Shown: piece after piece, positions 18,617 to 27,417 of the stretch
How positions within the stretch are numbered: the stretch's first letter is position 1
Layout of the letters: each line of letters starts with the position of its first letter
From: JAQUBU01 sp036677685
Lineage (GTDB): Bacteria; Bacillota; Syntrophomonadia; Syntrophomonadales; Syntrophomonadaceae
NCBI GenBank assembly: GCA_036677685.1
Contig: JAVBWA010000021.1
Span: 1-64,000 of the forward strand
DNA length: 64,000 bases
Reading direction: 5' to 3'
Translations under genes and position numbers: made by a program
Notes under the pieces: model-generated
Told to the model about the DNA's origin: nothing
Seen by the model: only the letters and a program-made list of their open reading frames with translations
Database searches by the model: none

Positions 18617-19420
18617 TTGGGTATAAAACTGGTGGCCATCGATCTGGATGACACACTTTTGGACCCGGAGCTCAAAGTATCTGAAAAGTGCACGGCTGCC
18701 ATCAAGGAATTGCAGCAGAGAGGGATTCTGGTAACGCTGGCCACAGGCCGGATGTTTCGTTCCGCTTTGCCGTATGCGGAAGATTTGCAAATGGACATCC
18801 CGCTCATAACTTATCAGGGTGCATTGGTTAAGAATTCCCGCTCCCGGGAAACCTTGTATTACAAGCCGGTACCGGGGGATTTGGGAACTGAAGCCATGCA
18901 GTATTTTGCCGCTGCCGGGGTCCATTATCAGAGTTATTTTGGGGACCGGCTATGTATGGAATCGCTAAGTGATGAAGGCCGGTTTTACTCCGAACTGGCA
19001 GGGATTGAGCCGTCTATAATTGAAGATATGATTGCTTTTTCCAGTCAAAACGAATCCTTAAAAATACTGGCGGTTTCATTTAATGAAGAATTAATTCTAA
19101 AAATGGAAAGAGATTTAAGGCGCATTTATGGAGGCAAATTGAACATTACGCGTTCAAAACCTTATTTTTTGGAAATCATGAACTGTTCGGCCAACAAGGG
19201 GATAGCCCTGAAGGTAGTAGCAGACCACTATAATATAGCGCGGGAGGAAGTACTGGCCGTAGGTGACAGTTACAATGACTTGGATATGATTAAATGGGCG
19301 GGGATCGGGGTAGCCATGGGCAATGCTCCCGATGCCGTCAAGGCCGCAGCCGATTATATAACCCTTTCCAATGAAGAGGAAGGTGTTGCTGAGGCTTTGT
19401 GCCACTTTGCGATAAAGTAA
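18617..19420 (+). CDS. Cof-type HAD-IIB phosphatase
   Basis: 267 residues. HAD motif I is VAIDLDDTLLD (nucleophile Asp), motif II is TLATGR, a Lys follows in the C2-capped body, and motif IV is VGDSYNDLDM. This subfamily dephosphorylates sugar phosphates, flavin or pyridoxal phosphates; the substrate is not readable here. I place the start at TTG 18617, behind AAAGGAGA, because the protein then begins MGIKLVAIDLDD as in homologues. An in-frame ATG at 18500 would add 39 residues encoded by the intergenic hairpin. Confidence 0.88.
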   Translation: MGIKLVAIDLDDTLLDPELKVSEKCTAAIKELQQRGILVTLATGRMFRSALPYAEDLQMDIPLITYQGALVKNSRSRETLYYKPVPGDLGTEAMQYFAAAGVHYQSYFGDRLCMESLSDEGRFYSELAGIEPSIIEDMIAFSSQNESLKILAVSFNEELILKMERDLRRIYGGKLNITRSKPYFLEIMNCSANKGIALKVVADHYNIAREEVLAVGDSYNDLDMIKWAGIGVAMGNAPDAVKAAADYITLSNEEEGVAEALCHFAIK

Positions 19421-19453
19421 GAGAAAAAATCTGAAAAAACGGGAGGGATTATT

Positions 19454-20578
19454 TTGGCGACCAAAGTTTACTATACCAATATGAGGGCACCCGGTAATAT
19501 CAGTTTGCTGGACAAGATGCAGAAACTCCTGAAACAGGTTGGATTGAAGGAGATAATTGCTCCGGGTGACCTGGTGGCGATCAAGCTGCACTTTGGAGAA
19601 CCCGGTAATTTGGCTTATATAAGACCCCAGTTTGTGCGGCGGCTGGTGGAAAGAGTTAAAAAAGCCGGAGGCAAGCCTTTTCTAACCGATGCCAATACTC
19701 TATACCGGGGAAAACGTGCAAATTCGGTGGATCACCTGGAAGCGGCCATTGAAAACGGGTTTGCCTATGCCGTGGTGGGTGCGCCGCTAATAATTGCGGA
19801 TGGCTTGAATGGCAAGGATTATGTCAAAGTTCCGATCAAAGGGGAGCATTTTCAAAGCGTTAATATTGGCAGTGCAGCGGTACATGCTGATGCCATGGTA
19901 GTTATGACCCATTTTAAATGCCATGAATTGACCGGATTTGGCGGTGCGATCAAAAACCTGGGTATGGGTCTGGGCTCCCGGAGCGGAAAACAGCAGATGC
20001 ATTCAGATGTGCTTCCCTGCATTAACGAAGCCCAGTGTACCGGATGTGCCAAGTGCGTTGCGTGGTGTCCGGCTGAGGCGATGGTCATGGAAAGCTGGAC
20101 GGGTAATAAAAAGGGGCAGAAGTCGCATATTATGGAAGAAAAATGCTGGGGATGCGGCGAATGTGTGGCCAGCTGCAATTTTGCCGCCATCCAGCCCAAT
20201 TGGCGAACAACCCCCCAGGCTATACAGGAGAAAACGGCTGAATACGCGCTGGGAGCATTAAACGGCAAAAAGGACAAAGCAGTTTTTGTTACATTTGTAA
20301 CCGATATCAGCCCGCAGTGTGATTGTTATGGCTATAATGATGCGCCGATAGTCAGAGACATAGGCATGCTGGCTTCCCGGGATCCGGTGGCTTTGGACCA
20401 GGCTTGTGCGGATCTGGTCAATGCCCAGCCGGCCATGGAAGGTTCAGTAATAGAAGGTCTGCCGCCGGGAAAAGATAAGTTTACTGCGGTTCATCCGGGG
20501 ATAGGCTGGGAAGCCCAGTTAATCCATGCCGAAAAAATCGGCATGGGCAGCACGAAATACGAGATAATAGAGATATAA
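19454..20578 (+). CDS. DUF362 protein with two 4Fe-4S clusters
   Basis: 374 residues. The DUF362 domain (VAIKLHFGEPGN, then THFKCHELTGFGGAIKNLGMG) is interrupted at residues ~190-245 by a bacterial ferredoxin insert, CTGCAKCVAWCP and CWGCGECVASC, enough for two [4Fe-4S] clusters. These proteins are common in anaerobes and presumed to be redox proteins; no reaction is established. TTG start behind GGGAGGG. Its stop codon (TAA) is also the first three bases of an intergenic repeat copy, so the repeat begins exactly at the gene end. Confidence 0.85.
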   Translation: MATKVYYTNMRAPGNISLLDKMQKLLKQVGLKEIIAPGDLVAIKLHFGEPGNLAYIRPQFVRRLVERVKKAGGKPFLTDANTLYRGKRANSVDHLEAAIENGFAYAVVGAPLIIADGLNGKDYVKVPIKGEHFQSVNIGSAAVHADAMVVMTHFKCHELTGFGGAIKNLGMGLGSRSGKQQMHSDVLPCINEAQCTGCAKCVAWCPAEAMVMESWTGNKKGQKSHIMEEKCWGCGECVASCNFAAIQPNWRTTPQAIQEKTAEYALGALNGKKDKAVFVTFVTDISPQCDCYGYNDAPIVRDIGMLASRDPVALDQACADLVNAQPAMEGSVIEGLPPGKDKFTAVHPGIGWEAQLIHAEKIGMGSTKYEIIEI

Positions 20579-20766
20579 CGAGGCGAAAATGTGTCTCCTT
20601 ATTCTTTAAATGGTCAGAGGCCTATTAACAAAATAGGCGGCGGGTTCTAATCCTCTGCCTCGTTGCAGCGGTGTGTTGCCCCCTAGGGGGACCACTTATA
20701 TTGATTTCCCTTCGGGAATGATTAAATGTGTTGAAGCTGCTCTGCAGTTTCTTCCGATGCTTAAAG
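20576..20766 (+). repeat. Dispersed hairpin-rich intergenic repeat, copy A (full length)
   Basis: The most complete copy of a family seen at least seven times here. It starts TAACGAGGCGAAAA, has a central CTGCCTCGTTGCAGCGG (inverted relative to the start), two small hairpins (CCCCCTAGGGGG and TTCCCTTCGGGAA), then the end motif CTGCTCTGCAG and TTTCTTCCGATGCTTAAA. No coding capacity is evident. It sits between the DUF362 and ROK genes. Confidence 0.85.
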
Positions 20767-20798
20767 CCGAGAAATGGGGCGAACAGTTGCAGGATTTG

Positions 20799-21746
20799 AT
20801 GGCGGTGGTGGATTTGGGTGCCACCAAGATTTTAAGCGGAATAGCTACGAGCCATGGGCAAATTCTGGTGCGCGAAAAGTTTCCCACGCTTAAGGAAAAA
20901 GGCCCGGAAGATATTATAGAACGAATTTGCCATAGCATCAAAGCGCTTGCCCGATTGTGCGGAGATTATGAAACCCAAATTGCCGGAGCGGTGGTGGCTG
21001 CGCCGGGACCCTTGGCATATCCCGAGGGAGTGGTGCTTGATTCGCCCAATTTAGCCTGGACTAGAGTTCCCCTCAAGGATGAGTTGGGCAAACGCCTGGC
21101 GAAACCGGTGATTGTAGATAAAGATACCAATCTGGCCGCTTTGGGGGAGTACTATTTTGGCAGGCAGGATCAGCCCCGAAGCCTGTTATATATCACCGTC
21201 AGTACCGGGATTGGGGGAGGAATAATCCTGGATGGCCAAATCTGGCGAGGGCAAAGTGGCGGTGCCGGCGAAATTGGACATATGGTAGTCGATCCCCGGG
21301 GAAAGGTATGCAAATGCGGACGCCGGGGCTGTTTGGAAGCTATGGCTTCGGGTGCAGCTATTGGCAGCAGCGTAAATGAGCTCCGACAAGAAGGCAAGGG
21401 AACCGGTATCCTGGCGATGGTTAATGCCAAAAATGGAGTTGGGGCTTTTGAAGTGGCAGCAGCGGCCCGCCAGGGAGATGCAGAAGCCCGAACTATTGTA
21501 AACCGGGTTGTAGAATACCTGGGGCAGGGTATTGCCAATTTAGTTAATATATTTAATCCGGAACTGGTGGTTTTGGGCGGAGGAGTTGCCCTGGGCTGGC
21601 AGGATTTAATCCTGGAAGATCTAAACCATTACGTAAAGAAAGAGGCTTTTGCCCTTAATATCCAGGATTTAAAAATAAAAATAACCCGATTGGGTGAAGA
21701 TATCGTACTTTATGGCTGTATAGCAGCCGCACTACAAAAATGGTGA
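20799..21746 (+). CDS. ROK-family sugar kinase (glucokinase-like)
   Basis: 315 residues. The phosphate loop is VVDLGATKI, the sugar site region is DKDTNLAALGEYYFG, the GTGIGGGI glycine loop follows, and the zinc motif is CKCGRRGCLEAMASG. The family phosphorylates glucose or N-acetylhexosamines with ATP, or acts as a repressor; no helix-turn-helix is present, so a kinase is likelier. I chose ATG 20799, where the ROK homology begins. Longer in-frame starts (20673, 20757) lie inside repeat copy A. The next gene is a phosphoglucose isomerase, consistent with glucose entry into glycolysis. Confidence 0.82.
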   Translation: MAVVDLGATKILSGIATSHGQILVREKFPTLKEKGPEDIIERICHSIKALARLCGDYETQIAGAVVAAPGPLAYPEGVVLDSPNLAWTRVPLKDELGKRLAKPVIVDKDTNLAALGEYYFGRQDQPRSLLYITVSTGIGGGIILDGQIWRGQSGGAGEIGHMVVDPRGKVCKCGRRGCLEAMASGAAIGSSVNELRQEGKGTGILAMVNAKNGVGAFEVAAAARQGDAEARTIVNRVVEYLGQGIANLVNIFNPELVVLGGGVALGWQDLILEDLNHYVKKEAFALNIQDLKIKITRLGEDIVLYGCIAAALQKW

Positions 21747-21884
21747 ATTTTAAATTATCGGATTTGTATCCCTGGATTTATTGCAAATGATTCTTAGCAC
21801 ATAGAAGGCGTAATAAATAGAAATGCGGGGCATTTCTTCAATTACTAAAAATTCAAAACAGAATCCAAAATCAGGAATGGGGGA

Positions 21885-22925
21885 ATGGATTTGAGCAGTG
21901 AAATGAACGCGGTACAAATGATGGATTATCTCTATAATTTACCTGAACAGTTTGACAATTGCCTAAAACTGAACTTTGATTTTATGGAAAGCTACCCAAG
22001 GGAATATCAAAATATCGTAATATCCGGGTTGGGAGGCTCGGCCATAGGCGGCGATATTCTTCGCAGCTATGCATTGTCCCAGGCCAGTCTGCCCTTGCTG
22101 GTAAATCGCGGTTATGACTGCCCGGCTTTCGTCGGTTCGAATACTTTGTTTCTGGCGGTAAGCTATTCGGGCAATACTGAAGAGACCCTCAGTTCCTACC
22201 AGCAAGCCGGGGCCCAAGGAGCCGCCATAATCTGTATCAGCAGCGGCGGCAAGCTCGAATCCCTGGCCAGCCAAGATGGCCATGCAATGCTCAAAATACC
22301 TGGGGGGTTGGTGCCGCGCGCGGCAACCGGCCTGCTTTTTGCGCCTGCCGCCCTCTTGCTGGAGAAACTTGGTATCATAAAAGGAGTTAAAGCGGATATT
22401 GAGGAAACCGTTGCGGTTTTGAAAAACCTCCGGCAAACCCTGAAACCTGATATTAGTATTGCTGAAAATCAAGCTAAAGCCATAGCTGCGAAGATGAAAG
22501 GGACTATCCCGGTGGTTTGGGGGACTGCCGGATTTTCGGAAGTTGCGGCTTTGCGGTGGAAAGCTCAAATCAATGAGAATGCCAAGTCGCCGGCCTATTA
22601 TAATACTTTCCCGGAACTAAACCACAACGAAATTGTGGGTTTTGAAGCACCGGAAGACTTACTGGCCAAAATATCTTTGATTATTTTACAGGATGAGTAT
22701 GATCATCCCCAAGTTAAAAAACGCATAGCCATCACCCGGCAAATTGTTAAGGAGCGGGTAAAAGAGATAATTGATGTGAATTCGCAGGGGAAATCCTGGC
22801 TGGCGCGTTTTTACTCACTGTGTTATATTGGCGACTATGCCAGCACTTATCTGGCATTGGAATATGGCATCAATCCCACCCCGGTTAAAGTTATCGATTA
22901 TCTCAAAGCCGAGCTGGCAAAATAA
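21885..22925 (+). CDS. Bifunctional phosphoglucose/phosphomannose isomerase
   Basis: 346 residues with a SIS-fold core: VISGLGGSAIGGDI near residue 45 and LAVSYSGNTEETLS near 88. The C-terminal half has the ELNHNEIVGFE motif that is characteristic of archaeal and Firmicute PGI/PMI, where Glu and His do the isomerisation. It interconverts glucose-6-P or mannose-6-P with fructose-6-P in the cytosol. It follows the ROK kinase by 138 bp on the same strand. Ribosome-binding sequence is weak (GGGGG). Confidence 0.9.
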   Translation: MDLSSEMNAVQMMDYLYNLPEQFDNCLKLNFDFMESYPREYQNIVISGLGGSAIGGDILRSYALSQASLPLLVNRGYDCPAFVGSNTLFLAVSYSGNTEETLSSYQQAGAQGAAIICISSGGKLESLASQDGHAMLKIPGGLVPRAATGLLFAPAALLLEKLGIIKGVKADIEETVAVLKNLRQTLKPDISIAENQAKAIAAKMKGTIPVVWGTAGFSEVAALRWKAQINENAKSPAYYNTFPELNHNEIVGFEAPEDLLAKISLIILQDEYDHPQVKKRIAITRQIVKERVKEIIDVNSQGKSWLARFYSLCYIGDYASTYLALEYGINPTPVKVIDYLKAELAK

Positions 22926-22937
22926 CGCCCTCTAATC

Positions 22938-24089
22938 TTAATTGCCTTCATGCTGCCGGTTCATACATGCCTTATAGGTCTTTCCGATTCTATCGGCGGC
23001 TACAATGGCGGCGGCAATCATATCCGGCTTGACCGGGAAGGACATATTGTGCATATTTGTGTCGGGGTGGCAGGCGGCCAAAGCAACCTCCGTCAGCTTT
23101 TCGTTTGACAGGGATTTTATACCGATGTCCTCAAGACAAACGGGCAGACCTACCTCCAGGAAAAACTTGATTACCGTATCGATTTCCTCTTTCGGCGAGT
23201 TTTCGAGAACAAGCTGACATATGGTTCCGAAAGCGACCTTTTCACCATGATAATACGCGTGCGTTTCCGGCACGGAGGTCAAGCCGTCGTGAATGGAGTG
23301 CGCCGCCGAAAGGCCGCCGTTTTCAAATCCAAGGCCGGATAGCAGTGTATTAGCTTCTACGATATTTTCAAGAGCCGGGGTTACTATATGAAGTTCACAG
23401 GCTTGCTTCGCCTTGAAACCGTCGGCGAGAAGGGTTTCGTAACAGAGCTTTGCAAGAGCCATTGCCGTTTTGGTGGGCTTTGCGGACGGGCACGCCTTTT
23501 CCCGGGCGCCGCAAGGATAACCCGCAAATACATCTCCAAACGATTTTTCACAAGACCGCGCCTCAAAGAAGGTAGAAAGCGCATCGCCCATGCCGGATAC
23601 CAAAAGCCGGGTGGGGGATTTTGCGATCACATCGATATCAATCAAAACCACCTCCGGGTTTTTTTGAAAGAATGCATAATCCTCAACCGTGCCGTCCTGG
23701 TTGTAGATTACCGCAAGATGGCTGGTCGGCGCATCGGTCGCCGCATTTGTCGGTACAATTATAAGCGGTTTCCCATTTGCCACACATTTAGCGGTGTCAA
23801 TTGCTTTACCGCCTCCGAGGCCGATTATACAGTCACAGCTATTTTCCTGTGCAAGTGCACCCAGCCTTGAAATCTCCACTTTGGAACATTCTCCGCAAAA
23901 GTCTGTCGTTACAAAGCACACATCAAATCTTTCAGCTGTCTTGTTTAGTGTTTCCTTAACGCGTTCAAATCCGCTTTTGCTTGCGACCAGAAGCGCGTAT
24001 TTGCCGAAGGTCTTAACAAAATACCCCAGATTTGCAAGCTCTCCCTCCCCCTGAACATATTTTGACGGTGAAATAAACGCCTTTCTCAA
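22938..24089 (-). CDS. gldA: Glycerol dehydrogenase-like iron-containing alcohol dehydrogenase
   Basis: 383 residues. The NAD-binding motif is IIGLGGGKAIDTAK, then VPTNAATDAPTSHLAV. The metal ligands are the Asp of GMGDALSTFFEA, the His of AAHSIHDGL and the His of YYHGEKVAFG. These fit GldA, which oxidises glycerol to dihydroxyacetone with NAD. I start at TTG 24089 (MRKAFISPSKYVQGEG in homologues, AGAAGGGGTG ahead). The frame stays open upstream to 24215, apparently a leftover of another coding sequence. It is convergent with the isomerase, only 12 bp apart, and lacks obvious operon partners. Substrate could be another short polyol. Confidence 0.82.
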   Translation of the reverse strand: MRKAFISPSKYVQGEGELANLGYFVKTFGKYALLVASKSGFERVKETLNKTAERFDVCFVTTDFCGECSKVEISRLGALAQENSCDCIIGLGGGKAIDTAKCVANGKPLIIVPTNAATDAPTSHLAVIYNQDGTVEDYAFFQKNPEVVLIDIDVIAKSPTRLLVSGMGDALSTFFEARSCEKSFGDVFAGYPCGAREKACPSAKPTKTAMALAKLCYETLLADGFKAKQACELHIVTPALENIVEANTLLSGLGFENGGLSAAHSIHDGLTSVPETHAYYHGEKVAFGTICQLVLENSPKEEIDTVIKFFLEVGLPVCLEDIGIKSLSNEKLTEVALAACHPDTNMHNMSFPVKPDMIAAAIVAADRIGKTYKACMNRQHEGN

Positions 24090-24359
24090 AAAAACACCCC
24101 TTCTGTTATTAAGGACTTGTCTCATCGCAGTTACCCAAAAAATATCCGCTAAGTAAACATGTTTTAATGTCAGCCTAGGTATATCCTCAATAAGGATAAA
24201 ATCGTACCCTTCCACAAATAAGCTTTCAGCATCGGGTTTACTATGTTTTGTAACAGAGCCTAAAGGCTCTATCGCTTTTTTGTCGGTTCATCACTCATGA
24301 TTGTTTTTTGGTTTCCTCATCTGTAAGTCAACAGAATTATTATTAATATTTTCGTTCAT
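24090..24359 (-). pseudogene. Possible degenerate coding sequence upstream of gldA
   Basis: A good ribosome-binding site (AAAGGAGGAAACAG) precedes ATG at 24359, but the frame hits two TGA codons after 22 residues. It then reads on in the same frame through about 65 residues into the gldA region. An overlapping frame starting ATGAGTGATG reads eight codons to an A-AAA-AAG run, where a -1 shift would restore the long frame. The predicted protein is one I cannot assign. It looks like a gene decayed by frameshifts. A small AGAGCC-TAAA-GGCTCT hairpin with a T-run on the plus strand lies inside at 24255-24281. Confidence 0.35.
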
Positions 24360-24547
24360 ATCTGTTTCCTCCTTTACTCGATCTGATCTATTTATTCACA
24401 TTAATGATACATGGATATTTAAGCAAAACGGAGACCGTATAGGTTGGGGTATGGTTCAGTAAATTTTCCTATTGAATTGCACCTCTAATTTCCGGTTTTT
24501 TGCTTATTAAATTCCTGGGCTAAAGCTCGGAAGCAGTGGATAAATTA

Positions 24548-24680
24548 ATAACGAGGCGATGTCCACTGCTGTTTTAATTATCGGGTTCCTATTCACAAAC
24601 CAGGCGGCGTATTATAACGAGGTACACCTCGTTGCGGCGGTGTATTGAAACTGCTCCGCAATTTCTTTCGATGCTTAAAA
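24548..24680 (+). repeat. Intergenic repeat, copy B
   Basis: Starts ATAACGAGGCGA, has an extra ACGAGGTACACCTCGT hairpin in the middle, then GTTGCGGCGGTG, GAAACTGCTCCGC and the end motif TTTCTTTCGATGCTTAAA. It matches copy A without the CCCCC/GGGGG and TTCCC/GGGAA hairpins. Bases 24360-24547 to its left hold no gene I can support. Confidence 0.8.
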
Positions 24681-24705
24681 AACTGACTAGCGAGGCGCAT
24701 GTTTA

Positions 24706-25485
24706 ATGAAATATTATGGTGATTATCATACCCATTCCCGGCATAGTGATGGACGGCAGAGCATAGAACAAATAATAGAAGCTGCCCGGCAAAAAGGTTT
24801 GCAGGAAGTGGCGGTAACCGACCACGGCCCTCTGGCTGCGGTAATCGGAGTCGAGAATGAGAATGAATACAGGCAAATAAAAAGTGAATTGAAAGCAGCC
24901 GATGGCGGCCAGATTCGTGTGCTTATGGGGGCCGAAGCCAATATCCGGGATAGACAGGGGACTCTGGATATTGGCCCAGAACTGATAGCTGAACTTGATA
25001 TTCTCATAGCCGGCATGCATCCTTATACGATGCCCACCTCACTGGAGGACGGGTGGGAATTATTTGCCCGCAATTCGCTGCGCCATCTGGGCAAAGGGCA
25101 GCGGCATAAAGCGGAAAACGCTAATACCAAAGCTGTTGCCGAGGCAATTTATAATAATCCGGAATTGGATATCCTCTCTCATCCCGGCCTTTTTTTTACG
25201 GTTGAGGTTGATGAAGTTGCCAAGGCTTGCATTAAAAATAAGGTACTGTTTGAAATAAATTGCGGGCACGAGCAGCCGGATATTTCTGATATAATGAAAG
25301 CAAACAGGCTCGGAACTGAATTTATTATCAATAGTGATGCACATTTTCCAAATACTGTGGGAGATTTGGATTATGGAAGCTGGGTGCTGGAAAAACTGGA
25401 GATCGACCCTGAAAGGGTGGTCAACCGGCAAGCAGGGGGAGGATACGAGCGATGGGGGAAAACAGCAAGAACCTGTACATCTTGA
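24706..25485 (+). CDS. PHP-domain metal-dependent phosphoesterase
   Basis: 259 residues, cytosolic. The PHP metal site is built by DYHTHSRHSDG, VAVTDHGP, GAEANI, AGMHPY, SHPGL, and INSDAHFPN, all present in order. The family hydrolyses phosphate esters (histidinol phosphatase and YcdX-like enzymes); the substrate is not known. The last 34 bases overlap rapZ in another frame, so translation is probably coupled, and the gene heads the rapZ-yvcK-whiA cluster. The C-terminal ten or so residues, which overlap rapZ, are unlikely to be conserved. Confidence 0.85.
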   Translation: MKYYGDYHTHSRHSDGRQSIEQIIEAARQKGLQEVAVTDHGPLAAVIGVENENEYRQIKSELKAADGGQIRVLMGAEANIRDRQGTLDIGPELIAELDILIAGMHPYTMPTSLEDGWELFARNSLRHLGKGQRHKAENANTKAVAEAIYNNPELDILSHPGLFFTVEVDEVAKACIKNKVLFEINCGHEQPDISDIMKANRLGTEFIINSDAHFPNTVGDLDYGSWVLEKLEIDPERVVNRQAGGGYERWGKTARTCTS

Positions 25486-26342
25486 TCATTACCGGCTTAT
25501 CAGGAGCGGGGAAAACTCAAACCATTAACTGCCTGGAAGATATGGGTTATTACTGCGTAGATAATTTGCCTCCTGCCTTGTTGTATAAATTCCTGGAATT
25601 GGGGATGCAGTCGGAAGGCAAGATCAGCAAAGTAGCACTGGTTATTGACGTACGGGGAGGCGACTTTTTCCCGGATCTTTCTCAAGCCCTTTTGGAACTG
25701 CAGGAAGCCAGTATACCTTATGAAATTTTATTTCTGGAAGCTTCCAATGAGGTTCTGGTACGCCGTTTTAAAGAGTCGCGGCGCCGTCATCCCCTGGCCA
25801 GTGGTTCCCGACTGCTGGAAGCAATTCAGCAGGAAAGAGAGATTTTGGAGGAACTCCGGGGTAAGGCCAACTTGCTTATAGATACCTCAAACCTCTCGCC
25901 CCGCGAATTGAAAGAGAAACTTGAAAGCCATTTTAGTCGCGAAAATAATTCCGGAGGCTTCACCATTAACTTGGTTTCCTTTGGTTACAAATTAGGCATC
26001 CCTATGGATTCCGATATTGTTATGGATGTCCGGTTTATCCCCAATCCGTTTTATGATCCGGTCATGCGTAATATGACCGGCAAGGATCAGCAGGTGATCG
26101 ATTATGTTCTCGATTCACCAACTAGCAAATCCTTTGTAAGGAGGTTTATGAATTTACTAAAGTTCTTAATACCTCATTATATTAATGAAGGCAAAACCAA
26201 TCTGGCAATTGCCATTGGTTGTACCGGAGGCCAGCATCGTTCGGTGGTCCTGGCGGATTATACCGGGCGGCAGCTATCGAGAATAGGCAATAATGTTATT
26301 ATTCGGCACCGTGACCTCGCCCGGTATCAACTGGAGGCGTAA
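25452..26342 (+). CDS. rapZ: RapZ/YvcJ RNase adapter and nucleotide-binding protein
   Basis: 296 residues. Walker A is GLSGAGKTQ near residue 14; the family motif YYCVDNLPPALL follows, then DVRGGDFF, FKESRRRHPL and, near the C-terminus, GCTGGQHRSVV. YvcJ of Bacillus binds and hydrolyses GTP; the E. coli orthologue RapZ guides RNase E to a small RNA. The next gene starts on the base after the stop codon, and rapZ-yvcK-whiA is a conserved Firmicute arrangement. Confidence 0.95.
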   Translation: MGENSKNLYILIITGLSGAGKTQTINCLEDMGYYCVDNLPPALLYKFLELGMQSEGKISKVALVIDVRGGDFFPDLSQALLELQEASIPYEILFLEASNEVLVRRFKESRRRHPLASGSRLLEAIQQEREILEELRGKANLLIDTSNLSPRELKEKLESHFSRENNSGGFTINLVSFGYKLGIPMDSDIVMDVRFIPNPFYDPVMRNMTGKDQQVIDYVLDSPTSKSFVRRFMNLLKFLIPHYINEGKTNLAIAIGCTGGQHRSVVLADYTGRQLSRIGNNVIIRHRDLARYQLEA

Positions 26343-27314
26343 ATGACAAATATATCAGAGGAGCCCAAAATTGTAGTTATTGGAGGAGGAACCGGTCTCT
26401 CAGTTTTGCTTAAAGGTTTAAAACGCTATACCTCCCAATTGACTGCAGTAGTAACAGTTAGTGATGATGGGGGAAGCTCAGGCCGCTTAAGAGCCGAACT
26501 GGGGGTTCTGCCTCCGGGGGACATCCGAAACTGTCTGGTTGCCCTGGCCGAAACAGAGACCATAATGGACAAAGTTTTTCAGCATCGCTTTTGTCAGAAC
26601 GGCAGTTTGCAGGGCCATAACCTTGGGAATCTGCTGCTTGTAGCCTTAACTGAAATAACCGGGGATTTTGTCTCTGCCATAAAAGAAGTAAGCAAGGTTC
26701 TGGCAGTGCGGGGCAAGGTTATTCCCGCCACCCTTGAGCATGTGAGGCTGGGAGCGGTTATGAAGGATGGAAAGTTGATAAATGGAGAGACTTCGATCAG
26801 GAAGTACGGCGCAGGAATCGAGCAGCTTTTTCTAGTTCCCGATCACTGCATACCAGTTCCCGAAACCCTGAATTCGATAATGGAAGCCGATGCCATTGTG
26901 TTAGGCCCGGGAAGCCTATATACCAGTATAATTCCCAATCTCCTGGTCAAGGGAATTGCTCAGGCCTTGGCGGAATCCCCGGCCCCTAAAATATATGTCA
27001 GCAATATAATGACCGAGCAGGGGGAAACCGATAATTTTGGCGCTAGTGATCACTTGCGGGTGATAATGAAATATGCTGAGCAGCCGATTATCGATTATGT
27101 TGTGGTTAACAACGGTAAGATTGATGAACAGCGCTTAAAACGCTACCAAAGCGAAGCAGCGATACCAGTGGCGGTTAACGTGAAAGAGATTGAAGAATTA
27201 GGAATAACCGTAATAGCTGAAGATCTGGTTTCCGACAGCCCCTTGGCCTGGCATGATTCCCACAAACTGGCCGGGGTGATCATGAGCATCACGGACAAAA
27301 ACGGATCCCTTTAG
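26343..27314 (+). CDS. yvcK: YvcK/GlmR gluconeogenesis factor
   Basis: 323 residues of the CofD-like fold: VVIGGGTGLSVLLKGLK at the N-terminus, VSDDGGSSGRLR, PPGDIRNCL, GHNLGNLL and LGPGSLYTSIIPNL. In Bacillus, YvcK (GlmR) binds UDP-GlcNAc and tunes carbon flow to the cell wall during growth on gluconeogenic substrates. It starts immediately after the rapZ stop. The 103 bp on its right before whiA may hold a further promoter. Confidence 0.94.
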   Translation: MTNISEEPKIVVIGGGTGLSVLLKGLKRYTSQLTAVVTVSDDGGSSGRLRAELGVLPPGDIRNCLVALAETETIMDKVFQHRFCQNGSLQGHNLGNLLLVALTEITGDFVSAIKEVSKVLAVRGKVIPATLEHVRLGAVMKDGKLINGETSIRKYGAGIEQLFLVPDHCIPVPETLNSIMEADAIVLGPGSLYTSIIPNLLVKGIAQALAESPAPKIYVSNIMTEQGETDNFGASDHLRVIMKYAEQPIIDYVVVNNGKIDEQRLKRYQSEAAIPVAVNVKEIEELGITVIAEDLVSDSPLAWHDSHKLAGVIMSITDKNGSL

Positions 27315-27417
27315 ATTTAGGAGTAAGAGGTAAAGGTTCAAACCAGACCCGGCAACTTAACCTTGTAAAACAGCAAACGCTTTTATTTGAATACTCAGTT
27401 TATACGAAAGGAATACC

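Noticed and set aside
20673..20798. Longer start for the ROK kinase
   Set aside because: The added residues are encoded by an intergenic repeat and precede the conserved N-terminus.
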